Source of the DNA: CAWDAQ01 sp963800325
Lineage (GTDB): Bacteria > Actinomycetota > Actinomycetes > Actinomycetales > Dermatophilaceae
DNA length: 64,000 nt
Reading direction: 5' to 3'
NCBI GenBank assembly: GCA_963800325.1
Contig: CAWDAQ010000011.1
Coordinates: forward strand, 62,001 to 126,000
Made by a program: the position numbers and the translations under genes. Shown piece by piece: positions 40,803 through 49,570 of the stretch. Within the stretch, counting starts at the first letter, position 1. Each line of letters begins with the position of its first letter. The notes under the pieces were generated by a model. It saw nothing but the letters and a program-made list of their open reading frames with translations, did no database searches and had not been told where the DNA came from.

Positions 40803-42484
40803 GCCACCCCCATCCCGAGCTCAAGGCTCCCCCGGCGCTCGCCGACGGCGGCGTGCGCGTCGTCCCGCTCGGCGGGCTCGGTGAGGTCGGACGCAACATG
40901 ACGGTCGTCGAGCACGGCGGGCAGCTGCTCGTCGTCGACTGCGGCGTCCTCTTCCCCGACGACCACCAGCCCGGGGTGGACCTCATCCTCCCCGACTTCG
41001 AGTACGTCGAGGACCGGCTCGACGACGTCCAGGCGATCGTCCTCACCCACGGCCACGAGGACCACATCGGGGCCGTCCCCTACCTGCTGCGGCTGCGCCC
41101 GGACATCCCCCTCGTCGGCTCCCAGCTCACCCTCGCGCTCGTCGAGGCCAAGCTCAAGGAGCACCGGATCCGGCCGTACACCCTCGGGGTCACCGAGGGG
41201 ATGCGCGAGCGCCTCGGGGTGTTCGACTGCGAGTTCATCGCGGTCAACCACTCCATCCCGGACGCGCTCGCCGTGTTCGTGCGCACTCCCGGTGGCACGC
41301 TGCTGCACACCGGCGACTTCAAGATGGACCAGCTGCCGCTCGACGGGCGGATCACCGACCTGCGCGCGTTCGCGCGCGCCGGCGAGGAGGGCGTCGACCT
41401 CTTCCTCGTCGACTCCACGAACGCCGAGGTGCCCGGGTTCACGACCCCGGAGAAGGACATCGCGCCCGCGGTCGACAAGGTGTTCCGCGACGCCCGGCGG
41501 CGCATCATCGTCGCCTGCTTCTCCTCGCACGTCCACCGGGTCCAGCAGGTCCTCGACGCCGCCGAGCGGTCCGGGCGCAAGGTCGCCATGGTCGGGCGCT
41601 CCATGGTGCGCAACATGACCATCGCCGCCGACCTGGGCTACCTGCGCGTCCCCGACGGGGTGCTCGTCGACGCCAAGAAGCTCGACGCCCTCCCCGACGA
41701 CAAGGTCGTCCTCGTCTGCACCGGCTCCCAGGGCGAGCCGATGGCAGCACTGTCGCGGATGGCCAACCGGGACCACCGGATCGACGTCGGCGAGGGCGAC
41801 ACCGTCCTGCTCGCCTCCTCCCTGATCCCGGGCAACGAGAACGCCGTCTTCCGGGTCATCAACGGACTCATGCGACTCGGCGCCGACGTCGTCCACAAGG
41901 GCAACGCCAAGGTGCACGTCTCCGGGCACGCCAGCGCCGGCGAGCTGACCTACTGCTACAACATCGTCCGTCCGGCCAACGTCATGCCCGTCCACGGCGA
42001 GTGGCGCCACCTCGCGGCCAACGCCGACCTCGCGATCGAGACCGGCGTGCCCGCCGACAACGTCGTCCTCGCCGAGGACGGCGTCGTCGTCGACCTCGTC
42101 GACGGACGCGCCCGCGTCGCCGGGGCGATCCCGTGCGGCTACGTCTACGTCGACGGGTCCAACGTCGGCGAGACGACCGACGAGCTGCTCAAGGACCGGC
42201 GCATCCTGCGCGACGAGGGGTTCATCTCCGTCATCGTCGTCATGGACGCCGCGACCGGGAAGGTCGCCGCCGGCCCGGAGATCACCGCCCGGGGCTTCGC
42301 CGAGGACGCGGACGTCTTCGAGGACGTCCGGCCCCGGATCGAGCAGGCGCTCGCCGAGGCGAGCGGCAAGGGCGTCAGCGACAGCTACCAGCTCCAGCAG
42401 GTCATCCGGCGCGCGGTCGGCGGCTGGGTCGGGGGCAAGATCAAGCGCCGCCCGATGATCATCCCCGTGGTCATCGAGGCCTGA
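40799..42484 (+). CDS. rnj: Ribonuclease J
   Basis: 561 aa, GTG overlapping dapA. A metallo-beta-lactamase/beta-CASP ribonuclease with endo- and 5'-3' exonuclease activity. It carries GGLGEVGRNMTVVEHGGQLL, the zinc motif VLTHGHEDHIGAVPYLL, HTGDFKMDQLP, the beta-CASP block ACFSSHVHRVQQVLDAA, VLVCTGSQGEPMAALSRMA and HVSGHASAGELTY. The C-terminal domain ends PMIIPVVIEA. The dapA-rnj pair is widely conserved in Actinobacteria. Confidence 0.97.
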   Translation: MSHPHPELKAPPALADGGVRVVPLGGLGEVGRNMTVVEHGGQLLVVDCGVLFPDDHQPGVDLILPDFEYVEDRLDDVQAIVLTHGHEDHIGAVPYLLRLRPDIPLVGSQLTLALVEAKLKEHRIRPYTLGVTEGMRERLGVFDCEFIAVNHSIPDALAVFVRTPGGTLLHTGDFKMDQLPLDGRITDLRAFARAGEEGVDLFLVDSTNAEVPGFTTPEKDIAPAVDKVFRDARRRIIVACFSSHVHRVQQVLDAAERSGRKVAMVGRSMVRNMTIAADLGYLRVPDGVLVDAKKLDALPDDKVVLVCTGSQGEPMAALSRMANRDHRIDVGEGDTVLLASSLIPGNENAVFRVINGLMRLGADVVHKGNAKVHVSGHASAGELTYCYNIVRPANVMPVHGEWRHLAANADLAIETGVPADNVVLAEDGVVVDLVDGRARVAGAIPCGYVYVDGSNVGETTDELLKDRRILRDEGFISVIVVMDAATGKVAAGPEITARGFAEDADVFEDVRPRIEQALAEASGKGVSDSYQLQQVIRRAVGGWVGGKIKRRPMIIPVVIEA

Positions 42485-42486
42485 GG

Positions 42487-43239
42487 TCAGCCCGCGAGAG
42501 CTGCGGCGCCGACAGCCGCCAGGGCGACGAGCCAGCTGACGAAGCTGCCGACGAGGAAGTACTCGGTCACCTCGTCGACCCCGATCTCGAGGTCGGCCGC
42601 CTGGTCGGCGCGCAGCTCGGGCCACCGGATCAGGCCCTTGGCGGCGATGACGATCCCGGCGGCGGTGAGCTGGCCGGCGAGCCCGAGGCCGAGGATGAAG
42701 ACCCGCTCCATGGGACCGAGGAGTCGGCCCCCGCGCAGCCGGTCCGAGGGCTGGGAGACCCCGGGCGGCCCCATCGCGCCGACGCTGGTGAGGACGAGCC
42801 GGACGACGAGGTTGCCGGTGGCGAGCTGGACGAGCACGAGGCCGACGACGAGCAGCGCCCGGTCCGGAGACACCCCGGTCAGGTCGGGGACGGCGAGCCA
42901 GCCGAGCCAGCGGGCGAGCGGGCCGCCGACGGGGTCGGCCCACCCGGACAGGGCGGTCGCGGCGACGAGCCCGGCCGCGGGGGCGGCGAGCGCCCGCACG
43001 TGGCCGGTCCCGGACCGCTGCGCGCGCTCGACGAGGACCGCCCACGCGGCGACGGCCGCGACCTCGAGGAAGAGGACGAGCAGGCTCCCCGGGGAGGTGA
43101 GGTCGGCGAGGACGAGGAGGGCGAGGACCGTCCCGGCCCCGGCCGCCGCCGGCGCGAGGACCCGTCGGGACGGGCCGTCCGCGCCCCGCACGAGGTCGGC
43201 GACCCCGAGCGCGACCAGCAGCGTGGCGAGCAGGCTCAC
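42487..43239 (-). CDS. Multi-pass membrane protein partner of SatD-like gene
   Basis: 250 aa, GTG overlapping the SatD-like stop (GTGA). Six to seven hydrophobic segments, for example LLATLLVALGVADLV, LVLFLEVAAVAAWAVLVERA, ALLVVGLVLVQLATGNLVV and EYFLVGSFVSWLVALAAVG. An FILGLGLAGQLTAAGIVIAA helix precedes KGLIRWPELRADQAADLEIG, a conserved-looking cytoplasmic loop. I do not recognise a named family; SatD genes elsewhere are often next to DUF3307-type membrane proteins, which this may resemble. Confidence 0.65.
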   Translation of the reverse strand: MSLLATLLVALGVADLVRGADGPSRRVLAPAAAGAGTVLALLVLADLTSPGSLLVLFLEVAAVAAWAVLVERAQRSGTGHVRALAAPAAGLVAATALSGWADPVGGPLARWLGWLAVPDLTGVSPDRALLVVGLVLVQLATGNLVVRLVLTSVGAMGPPGVSQPSDRLRGGRLLGPMERVFILGLGLAGQLTAAGIVIAAKGLIRWPELRADQAADLEIGVDEVTEYFLVGSFVSWLVALAAVGAAALAG

Positions 43240-43892
43240 GTCAGCTCCGCCAGTCGGTCAGCGGCCTCGAGGAGGACCTCGAGGCCGTGCCGGCGGGCCC
43301 GCTGGGAGACGGCGGAGGCGGAGATGCCCTCCTCCTCGGCGACGTCGCGGTGGCTGCGGCCGGACATGAGCCCCCTCAGGATGCGGATCGACCTGTCGTC
43401 GAGCGATCCAACCACGTGGTCCCGACAGAGCAGCGCCGCCGCGACGGCGGGCTCGAGCGGGTCCGCCCCAGCGCTGCGGTACCGGGTCCGGACGTGGCGA
43501 CTGCCCGGGCGCTCGGCGAGGTCCTTGGCCTCCTCGACCGCGTCCCTCGCGGCCCACCACCCGGGGCCGTCCTGGGCGCCGGTGTCCTCGTCGAGCAGCT
43601 CGACGGCGCCGCGGCCGAGCCCGGTGCGGACGTCGACGCCGTCGGCGAGGAGCCCGACCCGAAGCTCCTCGGCCACCCTGAGGGCGACGCCGAGCCCGGC
43701 GAACCCGCCCTGGAACTCGTCGCCGACCGTGACCCGGAGGGGGTCGAGCGGGTGGTGGCGCGCGGTGGCCGCCGCCAGGTGGCCGCTCAGCGTCTCGTGG
43801 AGCTCCCGGCGGTTGCGGGCGAGCCGGGAGCCGACGACGTCCCCGATGAGGAGCACGCGCTCCTCAGAAGCCCCGTACTTCAGATCGTCCAT
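43236..43892 (-). CDS. SatD-family protein with C-terminal helix-turn-helix
   Basis: 218 aa, ATG start with a leaderless-type promoter. The N-terminal half (ERVLLIGDVVGSRLARNR, LRVTVGDEFQGGFAGLG, VDVRTGLGRGAVELLDED) resembles SatD proteins, named from an acid-tolerance locus in Streptococcus mutans and otherwise poorly understood. The C-terminal half carries an HTH (RSHRDVAEEEGISASAVSQR). A perfect 10-bp-arm palindrome directly upstream of its -10 element suggests autoregulation. Co-translated with a membrane protein. Confidence 0.75.
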   Translation of the reverse strand: MDDLKYGASEERVLLIGDVVGSRLARNRRELHETLSGHLAAATARHHPLDPLRVTVGDEFQGGFAGLGVALRVAEELRVGLLADGVDVRTGLGRGAVELLDEDTGAQDGPGWWAARDAVEEAKDLAERPGSRHVRTRYRSAGADPLEPAVAAALLCRDHVVGSLDDRSIRILRGLMSGRSHRDVAEEEGISASAVSQRARRHGLEVLLEAADRLAELT

Positions 43893-43898
43893 ATGAAG

Positions 43899-43904
43899 AG
43901 CATA
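43899..43904 (-). promoter_or_regulatory. -10 element (TATGCT), leaderless satD-like gene
   Basis: TATGCT on the minus strand ends 6 nt before ATG 43892. Confidence 0.6.
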
Positions 43905-43928
43905 CCTTCACTGTGCCAACAGTGAAGG
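43905..43928. promoter_or_regulatory. Operator-like palindrome at satD-like promoter
   Basis: CCTTCACTGT (43905-43914) and ACAGTGAAGG (43919-43928) are perfectly complementary around GCCA. The palindrome touches the -10 element and covers the -35/-10 spacer, so a bound protein would block transcription. Confidence 0.7.
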
Positions 43929-43971
43929 GCATGACTTCATGAGCGTCTCGGGGCGTCGCCCGAGCCCCGCC

Positions 43972-44974
43972 TCACCAGGGCAGGGGGACCGTGACCGGCT
44001 CGGTGGCGTCCTGCCCGGCGCCGTCCGCGACCAGGCCCGCCGGCACCCGGTCGACGGTGAACGAGGCGACCGGGAGCCGGTCGTGGCCGGGCCCGAAAAG
44101 CGACAGCACCCGGACCCCGGGCAGCGCGGCGAGGCCCGCCAGGAGCAGCCGGCCGATCCGGTCCTCGTGCTCGAGGACCGCGCGGCGCCCGGACCGGAGG
44201 GCGGCGCAGGCGGCGGCGAGCGCGACGGCACCGAGCAGGTTCGGCGTGCCCGCCTCGTGCCGGGCCGGCCCGGTGCGCCACGTGACGCCCCGGGGGGGTG
44301 ACCGAGGCGGTGGCGCCGCCCCCGGCAAGGTACGGCGGGCCCGCGTCGAGCCAGTCCGCCCGGCCCACCAGCGCGCCCGCGCCGTACGGCGCGTAGAGCT
44401 TGTGCCCCGAGAGGGCGACGTAGTCGGCCCCGGTCGCGGTGAGGTCGACGGCACGGTGGGGGGCGAGCTGGGCGGCGTCGAGCACGACACGGGCCCCGTG
44501 GCGGTGGGCGAGGTCGGCGAGCCGGCGCACCAGCCACACCTCGCCGGTGACGTTCGAGGCGCCGGAGAGGACGACGAGCGCAGCGGGGGCGCCGGCCAGC
44601 TCCTCCTCGAGCAGACGCGCGGCCTCGTCCTCGGAACGGGGGACCGGGTGCCGGCGGGTGCGGGCCGGCCCCCAGGGCAGGAGGGCGGCGTGGTGGTCGC
44701 TGTCGAAGACGACGACCCGCCCACCGCCCGGGACGCAGCCGGCGAGCAGGCCGAGCGCGCGCTCGACCCCGACCAGCGCGGGGGCGGAGGCCGCATGGTC
44801 GAGGTTGGCGTACTCGACGCGTCCACCGTCCGGGGTCGGCGCCGTGAACCCCGCCGAGACGACCGCCGGCGCCGCCGCCCGCTCCCGGGGGGCGAGGCGG
44901 ACCGCGGGTGCGGGGGAGGGGCAGCCGGAGGCTGCGGGGAAGCGGGGCACGTGCGGGGACGTGTTCCGGGACAT
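43972..44974 (-). pseudogene. Class V aminotransferase (cysteine-desulfurase-like), deleted and frameshifted
   Basis: ATG 44974 has a good AAGGAG site. The frame encodes a PLP enzyme related to SufS/NifS: VEYANLDHAASAPALVGVER, VVVFDSDHHAALLPWG, VVLDAAQLAPHRAVDL and the PLP-lysine block YVALSGHKLYAPYGAGALVG. Two defects show. First, the roughly 55-60 residues expected between ASAPAL and VVVFDSDHH, including the RNTT-type phosphate-binding loop, are missing in frame. Second, a run of seven C on the coding strand (44292-44298) shifts the frame; with six C the text continues RGVTWRTGPARHEAGTPNLL to the stop at 43972. The shift could be a sequencing error; the deletion is harder to explain that way. 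Controlled by a SAM-IV riboswitch. Confidence 0.7.
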
Positions 44975-45039
44975 GCGTCTCCTTCGGGGTCCGGGACCCC
45001 GAGCAGCGTCGCGGTCCGCGCTTGCCGACCGCCCGCCGT

Positions 45040-45131
45040 GCGCGGCCGACCCGGTCATCACCCGGAGCACCCCGCCGCGGAGGAGGGTTGCCGACCAGCG
45101 AGCCGGGGCTTGGCGCTGGCACTCGTGACCT
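45040..45131 (-). ncRNA. SAM-IV riboswitch
   Basis: On the minus strand the RNA reads GGTCACGAGTGCCAGCGCCA, then AGCCCCGGCTCGCTGGTCGG, then CAACCCTCC, GCGGCGGGGTGCTCCGGG and TGATGACC. This is the SAM-IV consensus order (P1 GGTCA/TGACC, CCAGC/GCTGG arm, GGCAACCCTCC core, GGGGTGC-CCCGGG arm). SAM-IV is known mainly from Actinomycetota and controls sulfur and methionine genes. It lies about 70 nt upstream of the aminotransferase-like gene's ribosome site. Confidence 0.88.
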
Positions 45132-45241
45132 GGTCGGAGACACCAGACCGGACCCGTGTCGCCGGCGAGGTCCGTCCCGTGATCCGGACCGGGCGTCGGA
45201 GTGGTCGGGCGCGCAGACGGGAGGGTGCTGCGTACCCGAGT

Positions 45242-45285
45242 GAACGTCAGCGAACCGGTGCGAACCAGCGCGAACCGGTGCGAAC
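45242..45285. promoter_or_regulatory. Five GAAC words at exact 10-bp spacing
   Basis: GAAC begins at 45242, 45252, 45262, 45272 and 45282. Four of the five are preceded by GC or GT in the form GCGAAC/GTGAAC/AGCGAAC. The array faces one side of the helix, between the SAM-IV leader and the ftsK promoter, and looks like a binding site for an oligomerising regulator. Confidence 0.55.
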
Positions 45286-45329
45286 AGGCAGGGGCGCGTG
45301 TGACGCGTGAGTCGGGGGTGACTTTGGCG

Positions 45330-45335
45330 TACCGT
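45330..45335 (+). promoter_or_regulatory. -10 element (TACCGT), leaderless ftsK
   Basis: TACCGT ends 6 nt before ATG 45342. Confidence 0.55.
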
Positions 45336-45341
45336 GCCGAC

Positions 45342-48104
45342 ATGCCCACGAAGGCCACGCGCTCCACCCGATCCACCCGTTCGCGCGGATCCTCGACCCG
45401 CCCGTCCGGCCGGTCGAGTGGCTCGGGCTCCCGCTCCTCGGCCTCGCGCTCCCGCAGCCGGTCCGCCAAGGGCGGCGGGCTGCCGCTGCCGCTGCGCGCC
45501 GTCCGCGGGACCTGGATGGGGGTCGCCGGGGTCGCCGGGTCGGCGGTGCGCAAGGTCGGCCACGGGGCCGAGGACCTGGAGCCGGAGCACAAGCGCGACG
45601 GCGTCGGCCTGCTGCTCGTCGCGCTCGCCGTCGTCGTCGCCGCCCGCGAGTGGTGGGGCCTCGACGGCCGGTTCGGCGACGTCGTGCACGCCGTCGCCGC
45701 CGGCACGTTCGGTCAGGTCGCCTACGCCCTCCCCATCGTCCTGCTCCTGCTCGGCGTCCGCCTGCTCCGGGCGCCGCAGGACGAGGCCGCGACCGCCCGG
45801 GTCGGCTTCGGGACCGCGTTCCTCGCCCTGTCCGCGTGCGGACTGACCCACCTCGCCCGCGGCCTGCCCTCGCCGCCGGACGGCGCCGACGCGATGCGTG
45901 ACGCCGGCGGGATCATCGGCTTCCTCGCCGCGAGCCCGCTGCAGGCGGCGGTCTCCACGTGGGGCGCGGCCCTGCTGTTGCTCCTGCTCGGCTTCTTCGC
46001 CGTCCTCGTCCTCACGGCGACCCCGGTCCACCGGATCCCCGCGCGCCTCGCGGAGCTGCGCGACCACCTGTTCCACCACGGCGAGCCGGCCGACGCCGCC
46101 GGCGCCGCCGCCGACACCTCGCCGCGGGCCGGGGACGCCCCGGCCGCGGCGGTCGCCGGCGCGCGACGGCGTCGCCGGCGCACCGAGGCCGAGGGGGAGC
46201 GCACCGGCGACACGGCCTACGAGCAGGCCGCCGAGGTGGCTCGGTCCGGCAAGCGGGACGGCGCCGACTCCACTCCCCGCGGCCCCCGGCCGGGGGAGAG
46301 GCGCCCGACCGGCACCGCCGCCGACGCCGTCAGCGGCGCGAGCGGCTCCGGGGCCGGCGGGCCCAGCGGGGCCGCCAGGGCCGCGGCGACCGGGGCGCTC
46401 GAGGCCCCACCGACGACCCAGCTGCCGCAGCGGGTGGAGCAGCTCGCGCTCGCCGGCGACGTCACCTACGCCCTCCCCGACAGCTCGGTCCTCAAGGAGG
46501 GCACCCCGCCGAAGGCCCGCTCCGCCGCGAACGACCGGGTCGTGGAGTCGCTGACGACGGTGCTCGACGAGTTCGGCATCGACGCCCAGGTCACCGGATT
46601 CATGCGCGGGCCGACGGTCACCCGGTACGAGGTCGAGCTCGGCCCGGGCGTCAAGGTCGAGCGCGTCACCGCACTGTCGAAGAACATCGCCTACGCCGTC
46701 GCCTCGGCGGACGTGCGCATCCTCAGCCCGATCCCCGGCAAGTCCGCGATCGGCATCGAGATCCCCAACGTCGACAAGGAGATCGTCTCCCTCGGCGACG
46801 TGCTGCGCAGCCAGGCCGCCCGGGGCAGCGACCACCCGATGGTCATGGGGGTCGGCAAGGACGTCGAGGGCGGCTACGTCGTCGCCAACCTCGCGAAGAT
46901 GCCGCACCTGCTCGTCGCCGGCGCCACCGGCGCGGGCAAGTCGAGCTTCGTCAACTCGATGATCACCTCGGTGCTCATGCGCGCCACCCCGGACGAGGTG
47001 CGGATGGTCCTCGTCGACCCCAAGCGGGTCGAGCTCACCGCCTACGAGGGGATCCCCCACCTCATCACGCCGATCATCACGAGCCCGAAGAAGGCCGCCG
47101 AGGCGCTGCAGTGGGTCGTGCGGGAGATGGACACCCGCTACGACGACCTCGCCCAGTACGGGTTCAAGCACATCGACGACTTCAACAAGGCGGTCCGATC
47201 CGGCAGCCTGAAGCCGCTGCCGGGCTCGGAGCGGGTGCTGCAGGCCTACCCGTACCTGCTCGTCATCGTCGACGAGCTCGCCGACCTCATGATGGTCGCC
47301 CCCCGGGACGTCGAGGAGTGCATCGTCCGGATCACCCAGCTCGCCCGGGCGGCGGGCATCCACCTCGTCCTCGCGACCCAGCGGCCCTCGGTCGACGTCG
47401 TCACCGGCCTCATCAAGGCCAACGTCCCCTCCCGGCTCGCGTTCGCGACCTCGTCGCTGTCGGACTCCCGGGTCGTGCTCGACCAGCCGGGCGCGGAGAA
47501 GCTCCTCGGACAGGGGGACGCGCTGTTCCTGCCCATGGGGGCGAGCAAGACGATGCGCGTCCAGGGCGCGTGGGTGACCGAGTCCGAGGTCCAGGAGGTC
47601 GTGCGGCGGGTCACGGAGCAGCTCTCGCCGGTCTACCGCGAGGACGTCACGGTCGCGGCCCCGAAGAAGCAGATCGACGAGGACATCGGCGACGACCTCG
47701 ACCTGCTGCTGCAGGCGACCGAGCTCGTCGTGACGACGCAGTTCGGGTCGACCTCGATGCTCCAGCGCAAGCTGCGGGTCGGGTTCGCCAAGGCGGGCCG
47801 GCTCATGGACCTGCTGGAGTCGCGCGGTGTCGTCGGCCCCTCGGAGGGCAGCAAGGCCCGCGACGTCCTCGTCAAGCCCGACGACCTGCCGACGACCCTC
47901 GCCCTCATGCGGGGCGAGGACGTCCCCGAGCCGGTCGGCGAGCCGGACGCGCGCCCGGGGAGCTCCGCGGCCGAGCCGCAGCCGCAGGACGGCGCGGGCT
48001 ACGAGGACCCGTACGGCGGGGACCCGGTGCAGGCGCAGTACGACGGCACCGAGGCCGTCGAGGAGGGCGGCGAGGACGCCTGGTCCCTCACCGGTCGGGA
48101 GTAA
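45342..48104 (+). CDS. ftsK: DNA translocase FtsK
   Basis: 920 aa. A septum-anchored ATP-driven motor that segregates chromosome ends. A Ser/Arg-rich N-terminus precedes four hydrophobic segments (about residues 85-225), then a long Ala/Pro/Gly linker. The motor follows: Walker A LLVAGATGAGKSSFVNSM near residue 527, VLVDPKRVELTAYEGIPHLI, Walker B LLVIVDELADLMMVAPRD and HLVLATQRPSVDVVTG. A C-terminal winged-helix gamma domain (TSMLQRKLRVGFAKAGRLMD) reads KOPS sites. Start ATG 45342 agrees with the -10 at 45330. Upstream in-frame codons would run through the GAAC array and are rejected. Confidence 0.97.
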   Translation: MPTKATRSTRSTRSRGSSTRPSGRSSGSGSRSSASRSRSRSAKGGGLPLPLRAVRGTWMGVAGVAGSAVRKVGHGAEDLEPEHKRDGVGLLLVALAVVVAAREWWGLDGRFGDVVHAVAAGTFGQVAYALPIVLLLLGVRLLRAPQDEAATARVGFGTAFLALSACGLTHLARGLPSPPDGADAMRDAGGIIGFLAASPLQAAVSTWGAALLLLLLGFFAVLVLTATPVHRIPARLAELRDHLFHHGEPADAAGAAADTSPRAGDAPAAAVAGARRRRRRTEAEGERTGDTAYEQAAEVARSGKRDGADSTPRGPRPGERRPTGTAADAVSGASGSGAGGPSGAARAAATGALEAPPTTQLPQRVEQLALAGDVTYALPDSSVLKEGTPPKARSAANDRVVESLTTVLDEFGIDAQVTGFMRGPTVTRYEVELGPGVKVERVTALSKNIAYAVASADVRILSPIPGKSAIGIEIPNVDKEIVSLGDVLRSQAARGSDHPMVMGVGKDVEGGYVVANLAKMPHLLVAGATGAGKSSFVNSMITSVLMRATPDEVRMVLVDPKRVELTAYEGIPHLITPIITSPKKAAEALQWVVREMDTRYDDLAQYGFKHIDDFNKAVRSGSLKPLPGSERVLQAYPYLLVIVDELADLMMVAPRDVEECIVRITQLARAAGIHLVLATQRPSVDVVTGLIKANVPSRLAFATSSLSDSRVVLDQPGAEKLLGQGDALFLPMGASKTMRVQGAWVTESEVQEVVRRVTEQLSPVYREDVTVAAPKKQIDEDIGDDLDLLLQATELVVTTQFGSTSMLQRKLRVGFAKAGRLMDLLESRGVVGPSEGSKARDVLVKPDDLPTTLALMRGEDVPEPVGEPDARPGSSAAEPQPQDGAGYEDPYGGDPVQAQYDGTEAVEEGGEDAWSLTGRE

Positions 48105-48146
48105 GCGCGGGGAATAGTCCGCGGGCCCGCCCGGTTGGCCCCTGCC

Positions 48147-49502
48147 GTGCCCGACACTCCAGCCCCCGACCTCCTCCAGAGCCCACCCTCCCCCTCGGCC
48201 GCGCCCGAGCCTGCCCGCGTTCCCGCGCGAGAGGGGACCGCCACGGCGAGCCGGGACGGCGGGGTGACCGGCCGCCGCGCCGGTCGGGACAGCCGCCCGG
48301 AGGGCGGCCGGCGGGAGCGGGTCCCGGCCCGGTTCGTCCTCTCCCTCGGGGTGATCATCGCCCTCGGGCCACTGACGATCGACACCTACCTCCCGGCGCT
48401 GCCGACGATCGCCGACGACCTCGGCGCCAGCGAGGCCGCCGCCCAGGGGACGCTCACCGCGATCCTCATCGGTCTCGGCCTCGGCCAGCTCGTCCTCGGG
48501 CCGCTCGCCGACGCCCGCGGCCGCCGGCCGGTGCTGCTGTCCGGGCTCGTGGTGCACGTGGTCGGCTCGGTCGTCTGCGCGACGGCGCCCGTCATCGGGC
48601 TGCTCATGGCCGGGCGGCTCCTGCAGGGTGTCGGCGGCGCCGCCGTGTCCGTCTCGGTGATGGCCACCGTCCGGGACCGCTACTCCGGGGTCGCCGCGGC
48701 CACCGTGCTCTCCCGGCTCATGCTCGTCATCGGGGTCGCCCCGCTGCTCGCGCCCGCGATCGGCGGGGTCATCCTCACCATGACGACGTGGCGCGGGGTG
48801 TTCGTCCTTCTCGCCACCGCCGCGATCGGGCTGTTCCTCCTCGGCCGGGTCACCGTCACCGAGACCCTCGCCCCGGAGCGCCGCGGGACGTTCGCGCCCC
48901 GGTCGGTGGGCCGGCGCTACGCCACGCTGCTGTCCGACCCCACCTTCGTCGGTCTCGTCCTCGTCGCCGGCCTCGCGTTCGCGACCCTGTTCGGCTACGT
49001 CGGGTCGGCGAGCTTCGTCCTCCAGGAGGTCTACGGCCTCAGCGTGCTCCAGTTCGGGATCGTCTTCGCGTGCAACTCGCTCGGGCTCACGCTGGCCTCG
49101 CAGGTCAACCCGACCGTCGTGCGGCGGTGGGGGTCGCGGGCGGTGCTCCGGTCCGCGGTCACCGTGCTCGCCGTCGCCGCCGCCGCGCTCCTGGTCGCGA
49201 CGAGCACCGGGCTCGGCGGGCTCGCGGGGGTCCTCGCGCCGCTGTGGGTCATCCTCGCCAGCTGCGGGATGATCTTCCCCAACACCCAGGCCCTCGCGCT
49301 GTCCCGGCACGGCGAGTCCGCCGGCACCGCGGCCGCGATGCTCGGCGCCAGCCAGTTCGCCGTGGGCGGCATCGCCGCCCCGGTCGCCGGGCTCCTCGCG
49401 ACCGGGCCCGCGCTGTCGATGGCGATCGTCATGGCCGCCGCGTCGGCCGGCTCCGCCGGGCTCGCCGCGGTCGCCCTCCGCGCCGGTACCCACGAGGACT
49501 GA
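48147..49502 (+). CDS. MFS transporter, Bcr/CflA drug-resistance family
   Basis: 451 aa from GTG 48147; TTG 48135 is a longer option. After a hydrophilic N-terminus of about 55 residues there are twelve membrane helices. GPLTIDTYLPALPTIADDLG (TM1 and loop) and motif A GPLADARGRRPVLLSGLVVH are diagnostic for the Bcr/CflA subfamily, which exports bicyclomycin, chloramphenicol or sulfonamides in other bacteria. LMLVIGVAPLLAPAIGGVIL corresponds to motif C-like TM5. The actual substrate is unknown. Confidence 0.88.
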   Translation: MPDTPAPDLLQSPPSPSAAPEPARVPAREGTATASRDGGVTGRRAGRDSRPEGGRRERVPARFVLSLGVIIALGPLTIDTYLPALPTIADDLGASEAAAQGTLTAILIGLGLGQLVLGPLADARGRRPVLLSGLVVHVVGSVVCATAPVIGLLMAGRLLQGVGGAAVSVSVMATVRDRYSGVAAATVLSRLMLVIGVAPLLAPAIGGVILTMTTWRGVFVLLATAAIGLFLLGRVTVTETLAPERRGTFAPRSVGRRYATLLSDPTFVGLVLVAGLAFATLFGYVGSASFVLQEVYGLSVLQFGIVFACNSLGLTLASQVNPTVVRRWGSRAVLRSAVTVLAVAAAALLVATSTGLGGLAGVLAPLWVILASCGMIFPNTQALALSRHGESAGTAAAMLGASQFAVGGIAAPVAGLLATGPALSMAIVMAAASAGSAGLAAVALRAGTHED

Positions 49503-49510
49503 GCTCGCCG

Positions 49511-49555
49511 TGCGTCCGCGCGGATGGTCGCCGGGGCGCTGACCCTGCGGACGCA
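49511..49555. terminator. Inverted repeat between convergent MFS and dipeptidase genes
   Basis: TGCGTCCGC (49511-49519) pairs with GCGGACGCA (49547-49555). It sits between the two stops and probably ends both transcripts. Confidence 0.5.
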
Positions 49556-49570
49556 ACCGGTCGCGGCCGG

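Noticed and set aside
44292..44298. Programmed frameshift in the class V aminotransferase
   Set aside because: There is no slippery-site/pseudoknot arrangement I can see, and the gene also lacks a catalytic block; a homopolymer error or decay is simpler.
45242..45285. SOS (LexA) box upstream of ftsK
   Set aside because: LexA boxes need GAAC-N4-GTTC; all five words are direct GAAC copies with no GTTC.
45201..45341. Longer ftsK N-terminus using an upstream GTG
   Set aside because: It would translate through the GAAC array and the -10 element; ATG 45342 fits the promoter spacing.
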